Shown here piece after piece: positions 1-12,919 of a stretch of DNA of 64,000 nt. Source of the stretch: Diphasiastrum complanatum (lineage: Eukaryota > Streptophyta > Lycopodiopsida > Lycopodiales > Lycopodiaceae). The stretch is taken from positions 9,958,000 through 10,021,999 of the forward strand of contig CM055100.1 of NCBI GenBank assembly GCA_029204225.1, read 5' to 3'. Position 1 is the stretch's first letter. Each line of letters starts with the position of its first letter. The position numbers and the translations under genes were made by a program. The notes under the pieces were generated by a model. It made no database searches. It saw nothing but the letters and a program-made list of their open reading frames with translations, and was not told the origin of the DNA.

Positions 1-2480
1 AAATGCAAGTGGAGGCCAAAAGTGCATAACAAAAATATCCTACCGAAAAGTGGTAGGGATTGACCACAAGTAGCAAAGAGGACTACTCAATTAAGAAAGA
101 CAATCAAGTAAAGTACTTGCCATTTACACCACCAACAAGTGCAAAAGAGGAAAGTGGCTCACACAAGTGGTACCCCAGTACCAGTGACCCAAAACATCTT
201 TTCAAAACAAAGGGGGTACCACTTCAAGTCCAATACCAATCTAAAGACCTTGTACAAAGCGGACGCATGGCATGAAGGCCTTGAAGGATGAAAATATGGC
301 ATTTTGAAGGGGAATGTATGAGAGATGCCTATAAGAGGAGGGGCCTCTTTTTGCATTCGCGTGAGAGAATGACTATGGAAGGGTGAGGGAATGAAGAGGG
401 TTTCTTGAGTTGAGAAAAAATTGGAAAAATAGGTTGTTTGTGTTGAGAGAACTTTTGGATGGTGTTGAGAGCGTTGGTTGGTTTGATGGATAGTTGTGGA
501 AGTTAGCTCAATGGTGTTGAGGATGGGAAAAGGAATTTTTGCTTTGTTGTTGAACGAGAGGATGTTACGTGAGAAAACGAATGAGTTGTTTGTGAGATGA
601 GGAATTTTGAGGGGAGAGGCGCCTGAATTATGGAAAACCTTGTTTGTATTATGTTGCGAGGAGCGTGACCCAAGCGGTTGTCATCCCCATTGAGAGTAGC
701 CTGATGCTTATTGCAGTGTGGTGATCATCTTGCCCCAGGCTCATGTCACGTAGGCTTGCTATAATCTGTAAATGTGATCCATAGCCTACAAAAGAATGAG
801 GTCTAGACTACAGTGACCCAAGAGCTATGTCAGTAGCCACTCTTTTGTCAATGAGCTTGGAAGGAGCAATGAGGCCAAAATGTAATCTATTGCCAGACAA
901 TCACACTTCGAGTTACATTTTTGTGGAGCATTCAACCGCATCTCTACAACAAATAATCTCACTTCTGTAAAGAGAGACATTGGTATTTCTATGGGAAGTC
1001 ATTCATTGATTCCAGAGGCAACATCCAGCAAATTTTCATTACCAGTCCATCGCACTTCGAATGCACTCCATTGCTAATTTATGAGGCACTGTATCTCTAC
1101 TGGTTTTGCCTGAAATTACCTCACATCTACAACATCAAATCGGACGTTTGTGATAGCGTATGCACATTCATTGATTTCCAAGGCATAAATGTGTGGCAAT
1201 AGTCACTCCATTTATGCACCAGATGTCGCACTTCTATAGCAACAAACTAGCAAGTTCTTTTTGGCTAGTTACTCACTGATCAGTGAAGGAAATGTCTACC
1301 AGACAGTCGCACTTCACAGGTGAATGATCTATCACCAGCAGAACCTTAAATGCTCTGCGGGCCTCAACCTCCTCGTGTGTGCTGAGCGAGTTTCTGGAAT
1401 ATGATCCACCCGTCATGACCCATCAAAGTCCAAAATTGCTGCAAGAGTTTTGTTTTTTCCAGACTTGAATGCTCATGGCTTGATCCAGTGATGCTACTAC
1501 AACAACAACTGATCCCAATCTGCGACGGCGGCCCACATCCACTATCAAAATAGGCCCACTCTATGTGGAACTGTCAGAGGCAAATGACCCAGGTGTGAAG
1601 CACCCTCATATTGGATCACGATTCTCTTCAAGAGTTACGGAAGGCCAATAGAATGCCACTCTCAAATTTTTGTATCATAGCCCCCTCAAGATCTTGAGTG
1701 CAGATGGTGGCTATTGACATACGTTGGCAGCTGTGGAGCACAGTTGCTCATAGCCAGCGTGGTGTTGGAATTCATACCCAATACTGTATCTGTGGATCTG
1801 TGAGACTCGTTATATCTCTTCTATCTCTTCACCCTCGTGTTGGGCGAGCTGAAGCCTTAAACTACAACGGGTCATCGGATTTGAAACGGGCACCAACAAA
1901 GAACCAATGGTCCATCTAGAACGCCTGATTCTTGGACATGAGTCTCCTCAAAGGTAGAGTTATGTAGTATGGGGGACCTATTGGAAGAAGTGAAAATGGG
2001 ATCATAGACTTGGGGATTTCGCGAGGCACACTGGTTCCTTTTCCATGCATGAGATACGGATCTTCAACTAAAAATTAGTTGCGTAGACAAAGGTTCATGA
2101 AATGAGAGAAAGAAACTAATTTGAGATGTTATTGTAACAATCAATATGTTGCAACATCATTCAAATTCTCATACTAGCATCCAAATTCAGCTACTATTAA
2201 CAACGTCATACAACTCCTTAGCCATTGGCACAATTATCATTTTAAATTTCCACAGATGGTAAATGGCTCCATCAAGCTCATCCATGATAGGACTGGCTTT
2301 CCTTTGGAATCCATGTGGATATTTAGTCTAGGTGATAGTAACAACTATCATGACTTAAGAATGAAAATCTAATGCAACTTACAAGACAAGAAAATAGCTA
2401 TCCTATCGGCTAATAGAATCAAGTTCTATGGGAAGCTTATCAGGCTGTAGAAATAGCTCTGACATAAAACCGCTTAAGGA
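1..2480. other. Unassigned left edge, no gene recognised
   Basis: No protein family could be recognised here. A 71-codon plus-strand ORF at 60-275 has no familiar motif and may be the tail of a decayed mobile-element ORF. A loose motif of the form CCAG-n-TCGCACTTC recurs near 893, 1043, 1211 and 1299, which suggests old, strongly diverged internal repetition. The rest is low in coding signal. Confidence 0.4.
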
Positions 2481-2489
2481 ATTAGACAT

Positions 2490-2570
2490 GCTCTGATACC
2501 ATGTTGGTATCAGATGAAAGAATCAGAGAGTAGTAATTAACGCTCTGATACCATGCTGGGCTCTGAAACC
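2490..2570 (-). repeat. Primer-binding-site-like LTR-element remnants
   Basis: The string GCTCTGATACCA, reverse complement of the TGGTATCAGAGC primer-binding site used by many plant LTR retrotransposons (initiator Met-tRNA), occurs at 2490-2501 and 2542-2553. A one-base variant starts at 2559. The first copy also forms a short hairpin, with CTGATACCA at 2493 paired to TGGTATCAG around a TGT loop. No LTR or coding domain could be tied to these sites, so they are read as fragments of minus-strand elements. Confidence 0.45.
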
Positions 2571-3111
2571 ATGCTGGGAAAACTGGGGTCTGACTACTCA
2601 GACCTGGTCGGACAAATAGGATCAGGACGATCCTACTACTGCGCGAAGGCAATGTCCGATGAATCCCTCGGTGCGTGCACTATTGATAACTAAGTAGGGG
2701 AACACAATATAGAATTGCACGGTTGTATGCAGAAGTAGAAGAGCAGATAATCAGACAAAGTAGAACGAATGTAGACAAGAAAATGTAGTAGCTTAAACAT
2801 GCAATACTAACAAGAACTATGAACGCAAAGACAGTAGTTGATTCAGATTGGTGCATAGAAATACACGTCAGTTTGATGCTATGAGCACAAGACAATAGCG
2901 GGTGAAACTACGTGCTAAAGAAGCTAACCCCGCTCTGTATACATTGCTTTATATTTGAGCATCAATGGTGGCATATGACTTTGATCCTGAAGATGGTGTA
3001 TTTAAATGGTGGTGTGAGCATTTTGTCCACTTCTTTCTCATCACTCCTGATGTTCAATAATGTTCGTTAAGAGGTTTTGATCTGAATTGTAGGCTTAGAA
3101 GAAAACGAAAG
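2571..3111. other. Unassigned spacer
   Basis: No coding, RNA or element signal is recognised between the PBS-like fragments and the hairpin at 3112. Confidence 0.4.
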
Positions 3112-3147
3112 ACATGCACCTTCCGGGATTAATCGGAAGGTGCATGT
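3112..3147. repeat. Perfect 14-bp-stem hairpin
   Basis: Bases 3112-3125 (ACATGCACCTTCCG) are exactly complementary to 3134-3147 around the 8-base loop GGATTAAT. A partial echo of the right arm (GCGGAAGGTGTAA) follows at about 3173. It lies some 620 bp upstream of the desaturase start codon and at the edge of a GC-rich repeat, so it may be a MITE end rather than a regulatory element. Confidence 0.6.
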
Positions 3148-3239
3148 AAAAACAATTTACATGACCTTCTTTGCGGAAGGTGTAAAAAAAAAAATTACAC
3201 GAAAAGGAAAAAAAATACAAAAAGTTTTGATGCCGCGGA

Positions 3240-3540
3240 AGGTCACCTCCTCAGCCATTCCGACGTGGGAGGGGCTTTTTACTGCCCTCGACCGAAGCCC
3301 CTTCCCCGACAGAACAGCCTCGGAGGGTGACCCCTCCCTCCCCCTTCCCCGAAAGCCCTTCTCACACTCAGCCGAAGGCCCTCCCGGACAGAATGGCCTT
3401 CTAGGATGATCTCCCCCCCCCCCCCCCCCCTCCCCCCCTCCCCTCAAAGCCCTTCCCAGGCTGAACTGCCTCAAAGGTTACCCCCCCATAGCCCTTGGCC
3501 AAAGGGCCTAACGCCCACTAAATCGATCGAATCCTAGTCC
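3240..3540. repeat. GC-rich degenerate repeat with C-tract
   Basis: The block is much more GC-rich than its surroundings. The phrase AAGCCC(C)TTC...AGAA(C/T)(A/G)GCCT recurs three to four times at intervals of roughly 70-110 bp, and a long cytosine run lies near 3411-3440. Open frames on both strands here are by-products of base composition. It sits just upstream of the desaturase transcription unit. Confidence 0.5.
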
Positions 3541-3767
3541 TCGAATTCCACCATATAAACATGCTGCATGTTCATGTTTGCACTTGCAGATCTAGGCTCT
3601 AACAATCTCGGGCTGGCTCTGGTACCTTTGATCCGTTTGCTGGCTACACTGTAGCCGTCATCCTTTTCTCTTGATTATCGTCCATTTGCTAAGCAGCTGA
3701 TAGATTTGTTGTTGTATTGGTTTGTTTGCTGAATTTAGGAGCTGGTGGGTTTGTGAAGGCAGAAGCA

Positions 3768-5274
3768 ATGGCATCCGTGGTTTTGCATTCCGCTATTGCA
3801 GCTCAAATACGGCTCGACATTAGAGTTGTACACACGAGATGGAGGACAAGCAAAAGTTGCAAGATAGTAATGGCAACTGCAACACCTGTGACTCTACGGT
3901 TTGTATACTTCTTTGCTGACTTGAGAAGAGAAGTATCAATTTTTTTGCGATAGGCTTCACTTGCATGATGCATGTCTATGGATGTACATATTCATAGTTC
4001 TTTTTAATACGTAGGCTGATTTTGTGTAGTTCATGTGGCAGGGACACTGCACAAGGAAGATTCCTTGGGAACAGCTTCCATAGCAATGGAAAAGCTTCAC
4101 GGACATGGCCGTCACAACAGCAGATAGAGATCATCAGGTCTTTAGAATCTTGGGCTGAAGAAATGATCCTACCGCTGCTAAAGCCTGTGGAGAAGTGCTG
4201 GCAACCTCATGATTACCTCCCAAATTTTTCATCAGATACTTTCATGGACGAGTTGCTGGAGCTAAAGCGTCGAACATTCCATTTGCCAAACGATTACCTT
4301 GTTTGTCTCGTGGGAGATATGATCACAGAAGAAGCTCTACCCACCTATCAATCGTTTTTGAATACATTCGAGGGAGTGAGAGACACCACGGTAGCTAGCC
4401 CGACGCCGTGGAACGTCTGGATTCGTGCGTGGACAGCGGAGGAGAACAGGCATGGAGATTTGCTGAACAAGTACTTGTATTTGTCAGGGAGAGTGGATAT
4501 GAGAATGGTAGAAAAAACCACGCAGTATCTGGTTCGCTCAGGAATGGTAATAGCCCCTCCTGAGTCATAACGTTTCTTGATCAAAGGTTTTTCTTGTAGT
4601 TCTGTAACAACAAAATCTAGCTAACGCAGTCGAATTCAATTGCTTAATTTTTTTCGCTACGTAGATATAAACTGATTATTGCTGGTACCAATCGATCGTG
4701 ACAGGAAACTCACGTCGACAGCAGCCCGTACAACGGATTCATCTACACGTCCTTCCAGGAGCGCGCCACCTTCATATCCCACGCAAACACTGCCAGGTTT
4801 GCTAAGGAGCATGGAGATGATAAACTGGCGACCATCTGTGGAATCATAGCATCTGACGAGAGGCGGCATGAAATCGCATATACAAGAATAGTAGGCAAAC
4901 TTTTCGAGGTGGATCCCAACGGTGCAGTACTTGCATTTGCCGAGATGATGCGGAAGAAAATCACCATGCCCGCTCACCTTATGTTCGATGGAGAGAACTC
5001 TAGTCTATTCAAAGACTATGCAGCTGTTGCTCAGCGCTGCAACGTGTATACAGCCAAAGATTACGCGGATATCATGGAGCATCTCATAGCAACTTGGAAG
5101 ATCGAGAAGATAAGCGCCCTATCAACCGAAGCTCTTCAAGCTCAGCAATATGTCTGTAGCTTACCATCACGAATGAGGAAACTAAGTGAGAGAGCCCATG
5201 ATCAGGAGAGAGTGAAAGCAGAACGAGAGAGCAGAGCTTTCAGCTGGATTTTCCACAAGTCAGTGAAGCTCTAG
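3768..5274 (+). CDS. SAD: Plastidial stearoyl-ACP (acyl-ACP delta-9) desaturase
   Basis: The soluble di-iron desaturase inserts the delta-9 double bond into 18:0-ACP in the plastid stroma, using ferredoxin and O2. Exons are read as 3768-3898, 4030-4546 and 4705-5274, with GT-AG introns of 131 and 158 bp in consistent phases, giving about 405 residues; family members are usually near 395. The ATG at 3768 (context CAATGGC) opens a Ser/Arg-rich transit-peptide-like N-terminus. All six iron-ligand positions of the family are visible: Glu in [19 protein letters not shown] in exon 2, Glu in AKEHGD, and DERRH in exon 3. The C-terminus [10 protein letters not shown] is also typical. An acceptor at 4042 would be in the same phase, so the start of exon 2 is uncertain by four codons. 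The gene looks intact. Function is known for the family; substrate preference is inferred. Confidence 0.93.
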
Positions 5275-7759
5275 ACTAAGTTATTTACCCTGTTTAGCTG
5301 CAGATCATCCACCAACCTTTATGCTAATAATCTTACAACCCACAAACTTGAAATTTTGAAGCTCTATCTTGTGGGTCCTGCCACTTTTTACATGTAAGCC
5401 AATACGTGACTAATTTATAAACTTAGAGCACGTTAACTTAAACTTATTGCTGGGATGGGCTAGGTTGAGGCTCGGGAAAATAGTTGTATGCTAACGTTGA
5501 AAATTTTTACATTGATAGGGGTATAATTTAGCAAATTAGAATAATTAGATTCGAGTGTTAACTGATTTTCTTCAATCTTTTGATCACTCGTTTGGCTCTC
5601 TTGATTTGAATAAGGGCTTATCAAAAATTCCAAAGATCAATTGCTGAATGCAATCGCTTTGTTCACTGGCTCACTTGCTCTCTTGATCGGAGCAATTTTT
5701 GTATAAAGAATTGATCTATTTAATAAGCTTGATTGCAACAATCTTTTGATCATATGATCGCTCTATTTGACAATCGATCCATACATTGCTAGATACAGTG
5801 ATTGAGTCCTCAAATCAGCCAATCCATTGATCACTCTTTCAAATCGCTCAGTCTCTTGATTCGATTAATGGCCAAAGAACAAAGTAATTAAAGACCTTTG
5901 CATGTGCCAAATATTTCTTTTGCCTTTTAGTGTTGGATTTCGAAATAAGATATTCATATTTGATTTCAATCAATCATTTGCTATGTAATCAGATTTATTT
6001 GAAAAACAATCTAAAAAATGGTGATTTGTTTTATTATGAACCATTTGATCAAAATTAAAAAAATATTATGGTGTTATAAACTCATAGTCATACTTTACTC
6101 AATGTCATAGGAGACTGGATTTTGGTCAAAATCACAAAAGTTAAATAATTGACCTAAGTTGCACAAAATGATTGTTGGTCAAAGTCACAAAAGCCAGGCT
6201 TTGATCAAAGATTGAAAAATTCATACTCTCCACATTATTGATAAAGTTCAAAGCAGATAATTTAAAATTTGATTTTGATCTTGTAGGATGTTTTTCATCC
6301 TTCTAAAGGGCACAATTGTGTTTCGAACCATGCTAAATAAATGTCAAGATGCAGATATGTCAAAATCTTTTATAGCCTAAGATATGCAATGTTCAAGAGA
6401 TTTTAGAATCTTATATAATCATAAAGATTTGAGGATGGAGAGTTCCTCGGTTGATGCATAACAATGTCCAAATATGGCATGTAAATATAGGGGATATCCA
6501 GTCCTAGAGGGAGATTAGGATGGAAAATTTTGAAATGTGCAAAAAACGCAAAGGATAGGAGAAGTATGTGTCAACTTCAACTTGAGATTACATCTTCTCT
6601 TTCATAGATATGTCCTTCTCTATCAAGAATAGTCATTTAGCGATCTCACAAGAAGAAATACTTTTGGTGTATTGTTTTTTGGATTATGTTTAGTCAATAC
6701 CATATCTCTGAGAAAATTCCTTCGCTACCAGTCTTGCCTTGTTTTTGTGCGTGCACATGTCTCTTGACATCTGACATTTGTGGCACATACAAGAATGTTA
6801 GATCTAACTTGTAGTTTACTTCAATCAATTTTGCAGTTGCATTATCGGATTGTTCTTGCTTTAGAAATTACATAGTAGTATAAAACTTGTCATCAGCCCA
6901 CACGTGTTGTGGTGGTGTCACGTACCCACATATGGTAGAGCTAGTGAGACATACGCAGTACTAGTTAACGAGATTTGGGAAATCTATGGGATGAGTTGTT
7001 TTTTTTTACTAGATCCTCATAACAACTTTCTAGGACATATATGAAAAATGTAATGTCTATTATCATTTTAGTATACGCTTTGCTCTGCAAAGGAATAGGT
7101 GTCTAACGTGCATACCTCCCCATCTCATCTTGTTTTGTAAATGTCTGATCATGTCACAATGATCATAAGTGGAAGTTGCCAAGGGATTAATTTTTTGTCT
7201 CATGGTGGTGTGTTCCAATCATAGTAAGTATAGTTCTTTCTTTTGTGTTCCAAAAAGAGGTTTAATTTATGTCTCATCATATTGAGAGTACACTTTTGAC
7301 ATAAAATAACACTCTATACAAAGTCCATCCATTAGAGGAGTTCTGAACTTAAAAATGACACTTTGTAAAGATGCTTTTAATTTTTTTTCAAAATATCGTC
7401 CGACATGTGGCCCAATCAAAATGCATATATTTGAAATCTATGAAACATAGCTGAAAATAAATAAGTTTTAGAAATAAACTTTTAAAAATTTTAAGATTGC
7501 CTTTAGGCAACATGCAATAATGCTATTGGTATACAATGTCTACCCTGAACGTGTGAATCTGCCCGACGACATTGTCTCTAGTTAAAATATTAATATGTTG
7601 GTAAATTTCAAACTACACAGGTACAGGTAACATTTCGACAGTAAGCATAGTTACCACATGTAGTTATTGTGGTCCAATCCCCTGGTCACATTTAATAAGT
7701 TTGATAGAACTTTGGATCTAGATAGTATGTCATAGATTTGAGAATTTGGTGCTGAACTT
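5275..7759. other. AT-rich intergenic region, nothing recognised
   Basis: Downstream of the desaturase stop the sequence is AT-rich with frequent stops in all frames. The stretch 5560-5900 repeats short phrases such as TTGATCACTC and CTCTTGATT, but no regular period is evident. No gene or complete element could be supported. Confidence 0.45.
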
Positions 7760-8439
7760 GTGGCAACAATCACTATGGCCAGGAGACCAAGATCCAAAAT
7801 TGAATTCGTGATTCTTCACAATGAAAAGAATGAAGCTGGAATTTGGAAACCAACAAGATACATGAAAAACTCATGGGTTCTACTGCATCTGTCCTCAAAA
7901 GGCATGTTTCGACCAAGGAAGAAGGGAAAGATGACATTCAAATCTTATTGGAAAGAAAAGATCCTTGATTTTAGGACTTCTCCAGGAGGGCAATCAATCT
8001 CAGAAGTCATGGTTCAGCATGTCTATATGCATTCAAAACTATATTTACAAGATTTCAATATTCATGATTGCCAAAAATGTAACTGTAAGCTCAAAAGTTG
8101 TTGGGATCTATATTTTTACATTTATGCTTGTAGAAATCATATCAGTTATCATATATGTATTGCATTCTTATAGATTTATATCCATCTAGCATAAGTGAAT
8201 GGGAGTCAACACAATCTCTGGCAGGTATATTGGATGTGTTTCATACAGATATTGGAAAATTACAACATAGAGGAAGAACTTTCAAAGAGCTTGCAAACAG
8301 TGGTATATCCTTCTATGAATCCAAATACATTCCAAATATGCATGGAGGTTTCGAAAAGCTTGAAGATATCCCACTGCCACATTTTGGAAGTGATGAATGC
8401 CTTGCACCTGATAGCATTGTGTCAGAATCTTTTAGATGA
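7760..8439 (+). CDS. Hypothetical protein, possibly two exons
   Basis: An ATG at 7760 opens a 137-codon frame, basic near its N-terminus, whose first ~100 residues have ordinary composition. A second frame (8155-8439) ends in a normal stop at 8437-8439, and a joining intron between about 8080 and 8200 is possible. Neither part matches a family I recognise. A NAC-like reading was considered because of a GxWK string, but the rest of that domain is absent. It could equally be decayed element sequence. No promoter or neighbour helps assign a role. Confidence 0.25.
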
Positions 8440-10499
8440 AAATTACTATTAGATTTGAAAAACTCAATGAAAGTGAGCACTGATCAAAAGTCAGTAGATT
8501 AAGTTGGTTTTTGTCCTTATATGTATTCGTTGATTTCTTTTCAAATGCAAATGTTTGTCGAACACCAACATTATTCGTTTGTAAGGATGTGCCAAATGAC
8601 ACTCTTTCAAATCTGATGGATGTGGGTTGAGATTGCAAGGAAGACGGAGATATTGAATGTAGGATTAAGACATCTTCTATGATATTCCATTATTGTAAAC
8701 ACATGCTTAGACATTCAGTTACTAGAGATGGAAACGAACAAGTGGGACCTGGATGTCCTAGATCAAGACCTTCAAATGGATTGTCACACAAATTGAAAAG
8801 AAGTCCACATTTTCAATAATGATGATATGCTAACTATGATTGAAGTGGAGGATCATTGGAGCTCAAGTTATATCAATGCACAATGCAATTCTACCTGAAC
8901 ACTTCAGATTCATTATAAATGAAAAGCTGGTAACATTTTTTTGTGATTTGCAAATCAGTCAGTCATTACATATGTAGCTCTACTCAGAGAATAATCAGAC
9001 TAACAAGTTGCTTTTCTTTCATACAGATACAAAGAAGACAGGAAAATACAACACTCTGCAAGAATATTCCTATAGATATCAACATTGTAGAAGAACAATG
9101 ACAACTCATACAGTCAATTGTACAAACTGATATCTGTATTTGGGGATTTAGTATAACTGTGCAAATAATTCTTTTTCTATTTTGTCTATATGTCTGTATT
9201 CTAGTGTATGCCTATGTTTGTATCTGTATGAAATCATAGTATATCTATCATAAAGAAACTATATATTCAGCTTGGGTATTTACAAATTCCCCAGCCTCAT
9301 TTTGAATCTGTACTACATCCTTGTTAACGTCAGACATATTATAACAGTCTTTGTTTGAGTTGTTGCTCTGGACAATATGCTGAGGATGAGCTCCTATCAA
9401 AACTTGTACACTCTGTCTGCTATATAATCACAGAGGGTAAACTACAATAAAATATATCATATATTAGATGAAGATTTATGATAAACAATCATAATTACTT
9501 CATGAGAAAGGAAACTAAATAACTCAACTTCGAAATATCAACATCTTCCTGAATATTGTATCACTCAAAAAATAGCCTTACATTGTAGAGAGTACACCAT
9601 GCATAGCTAAATGGGTCATTTTGTTGGGGTGTCTTCAATTGATTAATCATGGGAGGAGAAACTGACACTAAACAAAGATCATAATAAAAAATACGCACGA
9701 AGTATTCAATAATTACCTCAATACTAACAATTTTGAAATCCCCTATTGTGGCATTCTCTAATGAAAAGTATTTACAAACTGCCGATAGCAGCGAGTCAAT
9801 ATTTTTGTGTGTATTATCGGCAAAATTCATTTTCACACAAAAAAATTTATTACATTATTTATAGCTATATTTACAGAGACTGTAGTCAAGCTCCAATGAT
9901 CACTACAAAAAACAAAGAAGCATTCCATTAGATATATGATATAGTGATTACAAGTAAACTTAAATATACAAACAAGTACTTGGTATGATATGGCATCACC
10001 AAAATCTTCACAGCTAGTGAGCATCCACCAAGGAGACAGTGTGCCAAATTGTCATTGTCGTCCTTGATGGCCTATAGAAAAAAATTGTTGAGAAGACAGG
10101 TTTGTTTTATTGAATCACTCGCAATATCAAATTGCAGGAGAGAAAGACCTGCCTCTATCACTAGGCGATATTATCTATTGCATCTGATATATCTCTCTCA
10201 AATTTTAGATAATCTTCAAAATATAAGTATAATAGAGGGGGGAGTGCTGGAAAGTAAGCCCAAAGTTGTATCCTTGGAATCACAACTTAGACAACCAAAT
10301 TATTTGAAGAACGTCTACAATGAGCTTACGGTTGATCTCCAGCAAAGGGTAACCAATCTCGTCATAATTTCAAGTTCAGATGTTAAGTTCAATTAGCTGA
10401 AGTCATTGAGGACTTGGCCATCTTCAAGGACTTCCAAGAACTAGCATTTAGAACAAGTCTGCAGATTTACATTACTTTTTCAACAGTCTGTAGAGCTAC
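8440..10499. other. AT-rich region, only a weak ORF
   Basis: No recognisable gene. A 115-codon plus-strand ORF at 10049-10396 has no family motif and is reported only as a low-confidence possibility. Other open frames here are short and unconvincing. Confidence 0.3.
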
Positions 10500-10900
10500 A
10501 CTAAGTGTCGCAACAGTCTGCAGAATTACTCTAAGTGTCGCTACAGTCTACAAAAATGAACTATCTTTTACATAGTGTTGGCTTTTCCCGAAAAGTGATA
10601 GTGTCGGCTTTTCCCAAAAAAGTGACACTTCAGCAGAGTTCACAAATTCAAGTTTTTGTGACAGTGTCGGCTTTTTCGCTTTTTTCCACAAAGCGACATT
10701 GCAACCTAGTTCACAAATTCAATTTTTTGTGACAATGTCGATCTTTTTTTTCTCGAATTTTTCTAAAAAAGCAACACTTGTCTTAAACTTCTACCTTTCA
10801 ACTATTTTGAAGAAGGCACCATCGGCCTTTTACAGGATAGTGACGCCCTTTTAAGGGCACTGTCGGATTTTTCGCAAAATCCTGAAAAGAGAAAAAACGA
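10500..10900. repeat. Degenerate tandem/inverted repeats, GTGTCGG motif
   Basis: The phrase AGTTCACAAATTCAA followed by TTTTTGTGACA(G/A)TGTCG occurs at 10637 and again at 10708, a 71-bp period. GTGTCGGCTTTT(T)C recurs around it, often facing its partial complement (AAAAGTGACA). A shorter duplication, CTAAGTGTCGC(A/T)ACAGTCT, begins at 10500 and 10532. The pattern suggests overlapping short tandem arrays. Confidence 0.55.
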
Positions 10901-12129
10901 CATTAGTCTATTTTTCAACGAGGAACATTCTAGGCACTTCCCGTAAAATGTGAAGTGAGAGAATTTGTGACGTCCTCGTTTGCATTAACATTCCCTACAT
11001 GTTGATTGTGCACACAATGTACAATTGTCATCTCAAGCCAATACTTCCAAGTACATCGGCTTGCCTAATTAGATGACAAACATTTATTGTAATTAATACA
11101 TGTAATTGTTATCTTATTGTGCTTCAGTGTAATATAGCAGCAGCGCTTTTTAATCTATGCATAACGTAGATGAATGCTTGTTGTGATTGAATGCACTTTA
11201 TCGCTATTTGATCGTGCTTGTTTACTCATTCTGATCAGAACATGGACGTCTACGACTCCTTCGTTTCTGATCAGACGATGGCTGTCTTTGACGCCTGAGG
11301 AACTCACAATATCATACTACTCTTCCATCTATTTCTGTTTTTTAGTAATACCACACACAAACCATTTCTAATCTCTTCGATGGACTATACTCTCGTATTT
11401 GTGAGTATGAATTAATTTTTAAGATCTGTAGGGTCGAGGATCTCGTGTCGTAGTAGCCCTCCCGCATGTCAACAAGGGTAACACTGGATAGGTGCCTAAT
11501 TATGAATAGATGCTACCTTTAGTTAGTTCTCTATTTTTTCCCTAACTCTAGCACCACTAACACTACTCCTTCCTAATCCTACTCACCCCTAACTACCATT
11601 CATCATGATTTTTGTAAAAGAGAAGAATAGAATAGAAGAGAGGAAGAGAGTAATAGAGAGAAGGTGGAGAGAGAATGAGGGTGGAGGTTAGCTCAAATGC
11701 TCCTTGTGTTTGCTAATGCAAAAACTTTAACTATGGAAACCAAAGACTTGCAAACTTGTTCTGCTCCATAAACTTCTGACAAGCTTTGAGAGCTTGTTTT
11801 GCTTGGGCGAGCTCTTGATTTGCGCTAGCCCAAACTCCGCCTAGTAGCTAGTATTGAGAGTTTTGACTGTAGACCTGCACCTGATGCCTGAAAAGATTCA
11901 TCTCTGATTGAGATAGTGGCCTTGAATCAGGTTCAGGTTGAGCTAGCTAGGCAAGTTTTTCTTGTTGTAGACTCTGGACCTCCGCTCCCAAGCGTGCATT
12001 TTCTGCTTCGTAGATCTGTAGTGTGCTTGTAGGGGGGCAAGTCTTTGGGCAGCTTCTGATTGCAGCAGAAGTGGAGACAAGGAGAGGGATAGTTTGTCCA
12101 AAAGAGAGAATGGGTGGAACAAAGGGGAA
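10901..12129. other. Unassigned region
   Basis: No gene is recognised. A purine-rich stretch lies at 11620-11690 (AGAGAGAAGG-type sequence). Short open frames lack family features. Confidence 0.4.
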
Positions 12130-12919
12130 CTAGAGGGTGGTGTGAAGAATGGAGGGAGAAGAAGGGGATGAAGTGGCCTGGTGTGGCAGTGAAAAGTTTA
12201 TGACTTGCATCCAGGCTAGAGTGTCGGAAGACAACTGTGAATCAGAAGGATTGAATTGAAGAGGAACGATGGTGGAAACAGGAGGGATGGAGGAAGCGAT
12301 AGTAATGGAAGAGGTGGTAGAAGATGGAACAAAGGGAGAAGTATCAATTTCAGAGGAGGTGGGTATGGAAACAGAAGTGGTGGTTGAGGGTTGAACAAGA
12401 GAAATAGGAGTGGAAACAGAAATTGCCTGTAGAGGGCTGTACAGAAGAAAAAGTGGTGTTGGTAGAAACATGAACTGTTAATGGTGTGGTGGTGGTGGTG
12501 TGGCGTCTGGTAACAGGTGGGGATGAGGAGGAGGGGGCAGCGTCATGCATTCTTTTGCTGGCCATCGTGTTAGTGACTGCAGGTTGGGCAGACGTGGATG
12601 CAGTGGATGGAGGATAAAGGTTAGTGTGTGGCACAGTGGATGATAAGATGCTGGAATGGCGGAACCCGCACACTTTCATCTCGAGAAGTGCACAAGCAAA
12701 ATTACATAGCAGGGGGCCTGTTGTGATACCTTCACGCGCGTTTGGTTTGATGAAGATTGTTAGTTTGTGGATGAGGAAGGCATGCCAGTCGTATGGCAAA
12801 ACCGTGGGGCCAGGGAATCCCAAGAAGGACTCCACAATCTGACCATGCAGCTTGGACTGGATTTTGTCTTTGCAAAATGTTGAAACAACCAAAAAGTTGT
12901 TCAACATATGTGCAGCCAC
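12130..12919 (-). pseudogene. Unrecognised mobile-element-like ORF, Ser/Thr/Pro-rich tail
   Basis: A minus-strand frame from 12919 to 12350 encodes about 190 residues; an overlapping frame continues to 12130. The first ~100 residues look globular, with runs such as LNNFLVVSTFCKD. They are followed by a Ser/Thr/Pro-rich, disordered-looking segment containing the basic phrase MASKRMHDA. A similar layout is seen at 25721-26782. It lies on the same strand as, and downstream of, a retrotransposon gag fragment and next to a recent tandem duplication, so I infer a mobile-element origin without naming a family. Confidence 0.4.

Noticed and set aside
3140-3474. Two overlapping ~90-105-codon frames upstream of the desaturase
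   Set aside because: Both follow from the GC-rich repeat and cytosine run; composition is Pro/Gly/Arg-biased on both strands and no family is recognisable.
4348-4977. Antisense frames across desaturase exons 2 and 3
   Set aside because: They are complementary-strand shadows of a conserved coding region.
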